Source: Bacteroidales bacterium
GTDB taxonomy: Bacteria; Bacteroidota; Bacteroidia; Bacteroidales; JAOZVK01
Assembly: GCA_029938185.1 (NCBI GenBank)
Contig: JAOZVK010000357.1
Location: 1 to 6,180 of the forward strand
Direction of reading: 5' to 3'
Length of the DNA: 6,180 nt
Below the pieces are notes generated by a model. It was not told the origin of the DNA. It saw only the letters and a list, made by a program, of their open reading frames with translations, and ran no database searches. Both the position numbers and the translations under genes were made by a program. Every line of letters begins with the position of its first letter. The first letter of the stretch is position 1. Of the stretch, positions 6,110-6,180 are shown piece after piece.

Positions 6110-6180
6110 GTCTGTATAAAACAATTATCAGAACTCACAAAAACAGTTTTCTTTTTCCAAAACAATCGCAAGTTAAAAGT

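Larger units (their letters stand above)
5804..6180. other. Intergenic region with repeat copy 2 and a terminator; no gene recognised
   Basis: No coding region is supported in these 377 bases. From left to right it holds the AT-rich leader of the ATPase-like gene with a perfect 14-base palindrome AATTTTGCAAAATT (5825-5838), the long palindromic repeat (5857-5978), about 85 bases with no clear signal, and a strong hairpin terminator (6064-6109). The last 70 bases could contain the 3' end of a minus-strand gene: one frame is open from the edge and ends at a TGA about 45 bases in, but the fragment (LLTCDCFGKRKLFL) is too short to identify. Open frames here on the minus strand run through the repeat and the terminator and are not credible genes. 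Confidence 0.6.

Noticed and set aside
5861..6124. Minus-strand open frame of 87 codons
   Set aside because: It runs straight through the palindromic repeat and the terminator hairpin, and its product shows no family resemblance.

Overview
The window is AT-rich (strikingly so between genes), and every gene I can support reads on the minus strand. It most likely comes from a member of the Bacteroidota. The pointers are a FISUMP-type (Fibrobacter succinogenes major paralogous domain) protein remnant ending in SVRCIKNN, starts without clear Shine-Dalgarno sequences, an AAA-ATPase_like (PF09820) protein of a kind common in gut and environmental Bacteroidota, and two long palindromic intergenic elements whose ends and loop look like interspersed repeats I associate with that phylum. 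The phylum call is an inference; the window holds no rRNA or other marker gene.

Layout in the direction of transcription (right to left): a strong hairpin terminator at 6064-6109, probably ending a gene beyond the right edge; palindromic repeat copy 2 (5857-5978); an AAA-ATPase_like protein that stops before the usual C-terminal nuclease domain (5803-4556); a DUF1611 / DgcN-like P-loop protein with an unrecognised extra N-terminal region (4462-3074); a chimeric broken gene (3061-2701), made of the first 42 codons of an alanine/ornithine-racemase-family gene joined to the frameshifted tail of a FISUMP gene; a terminator-like hairpin (2687-2656); an intact AAA ATPase with a C-terminal PD-(D/E)XK-like region (2588-1170); palindromic repeat copy 1 (1154-1031); and the N-terminal two-thirds or less of a methyl-accepting chemotaxis protein (937 to the left edge).

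The only functional pair visible is the DUF1611 gene and the racemase start 12 bases behind it. Characterised DUF1611 proteins (DgcN) acetylate D-glutamate, and a racemase (DgcA) then acts on the product. Here the racemase has lost everything after its PLP-lysine region, so the pair is unlikely to work as such from this locus. The other genes look like independent accessory genes. I see no convincing new multi-gene system. The most unusual features are the racemase-FISUMP junction, the extended DUF1611 protein, and the two repeats, which keep their ends and loop while their stems differ in sequence but still pair.
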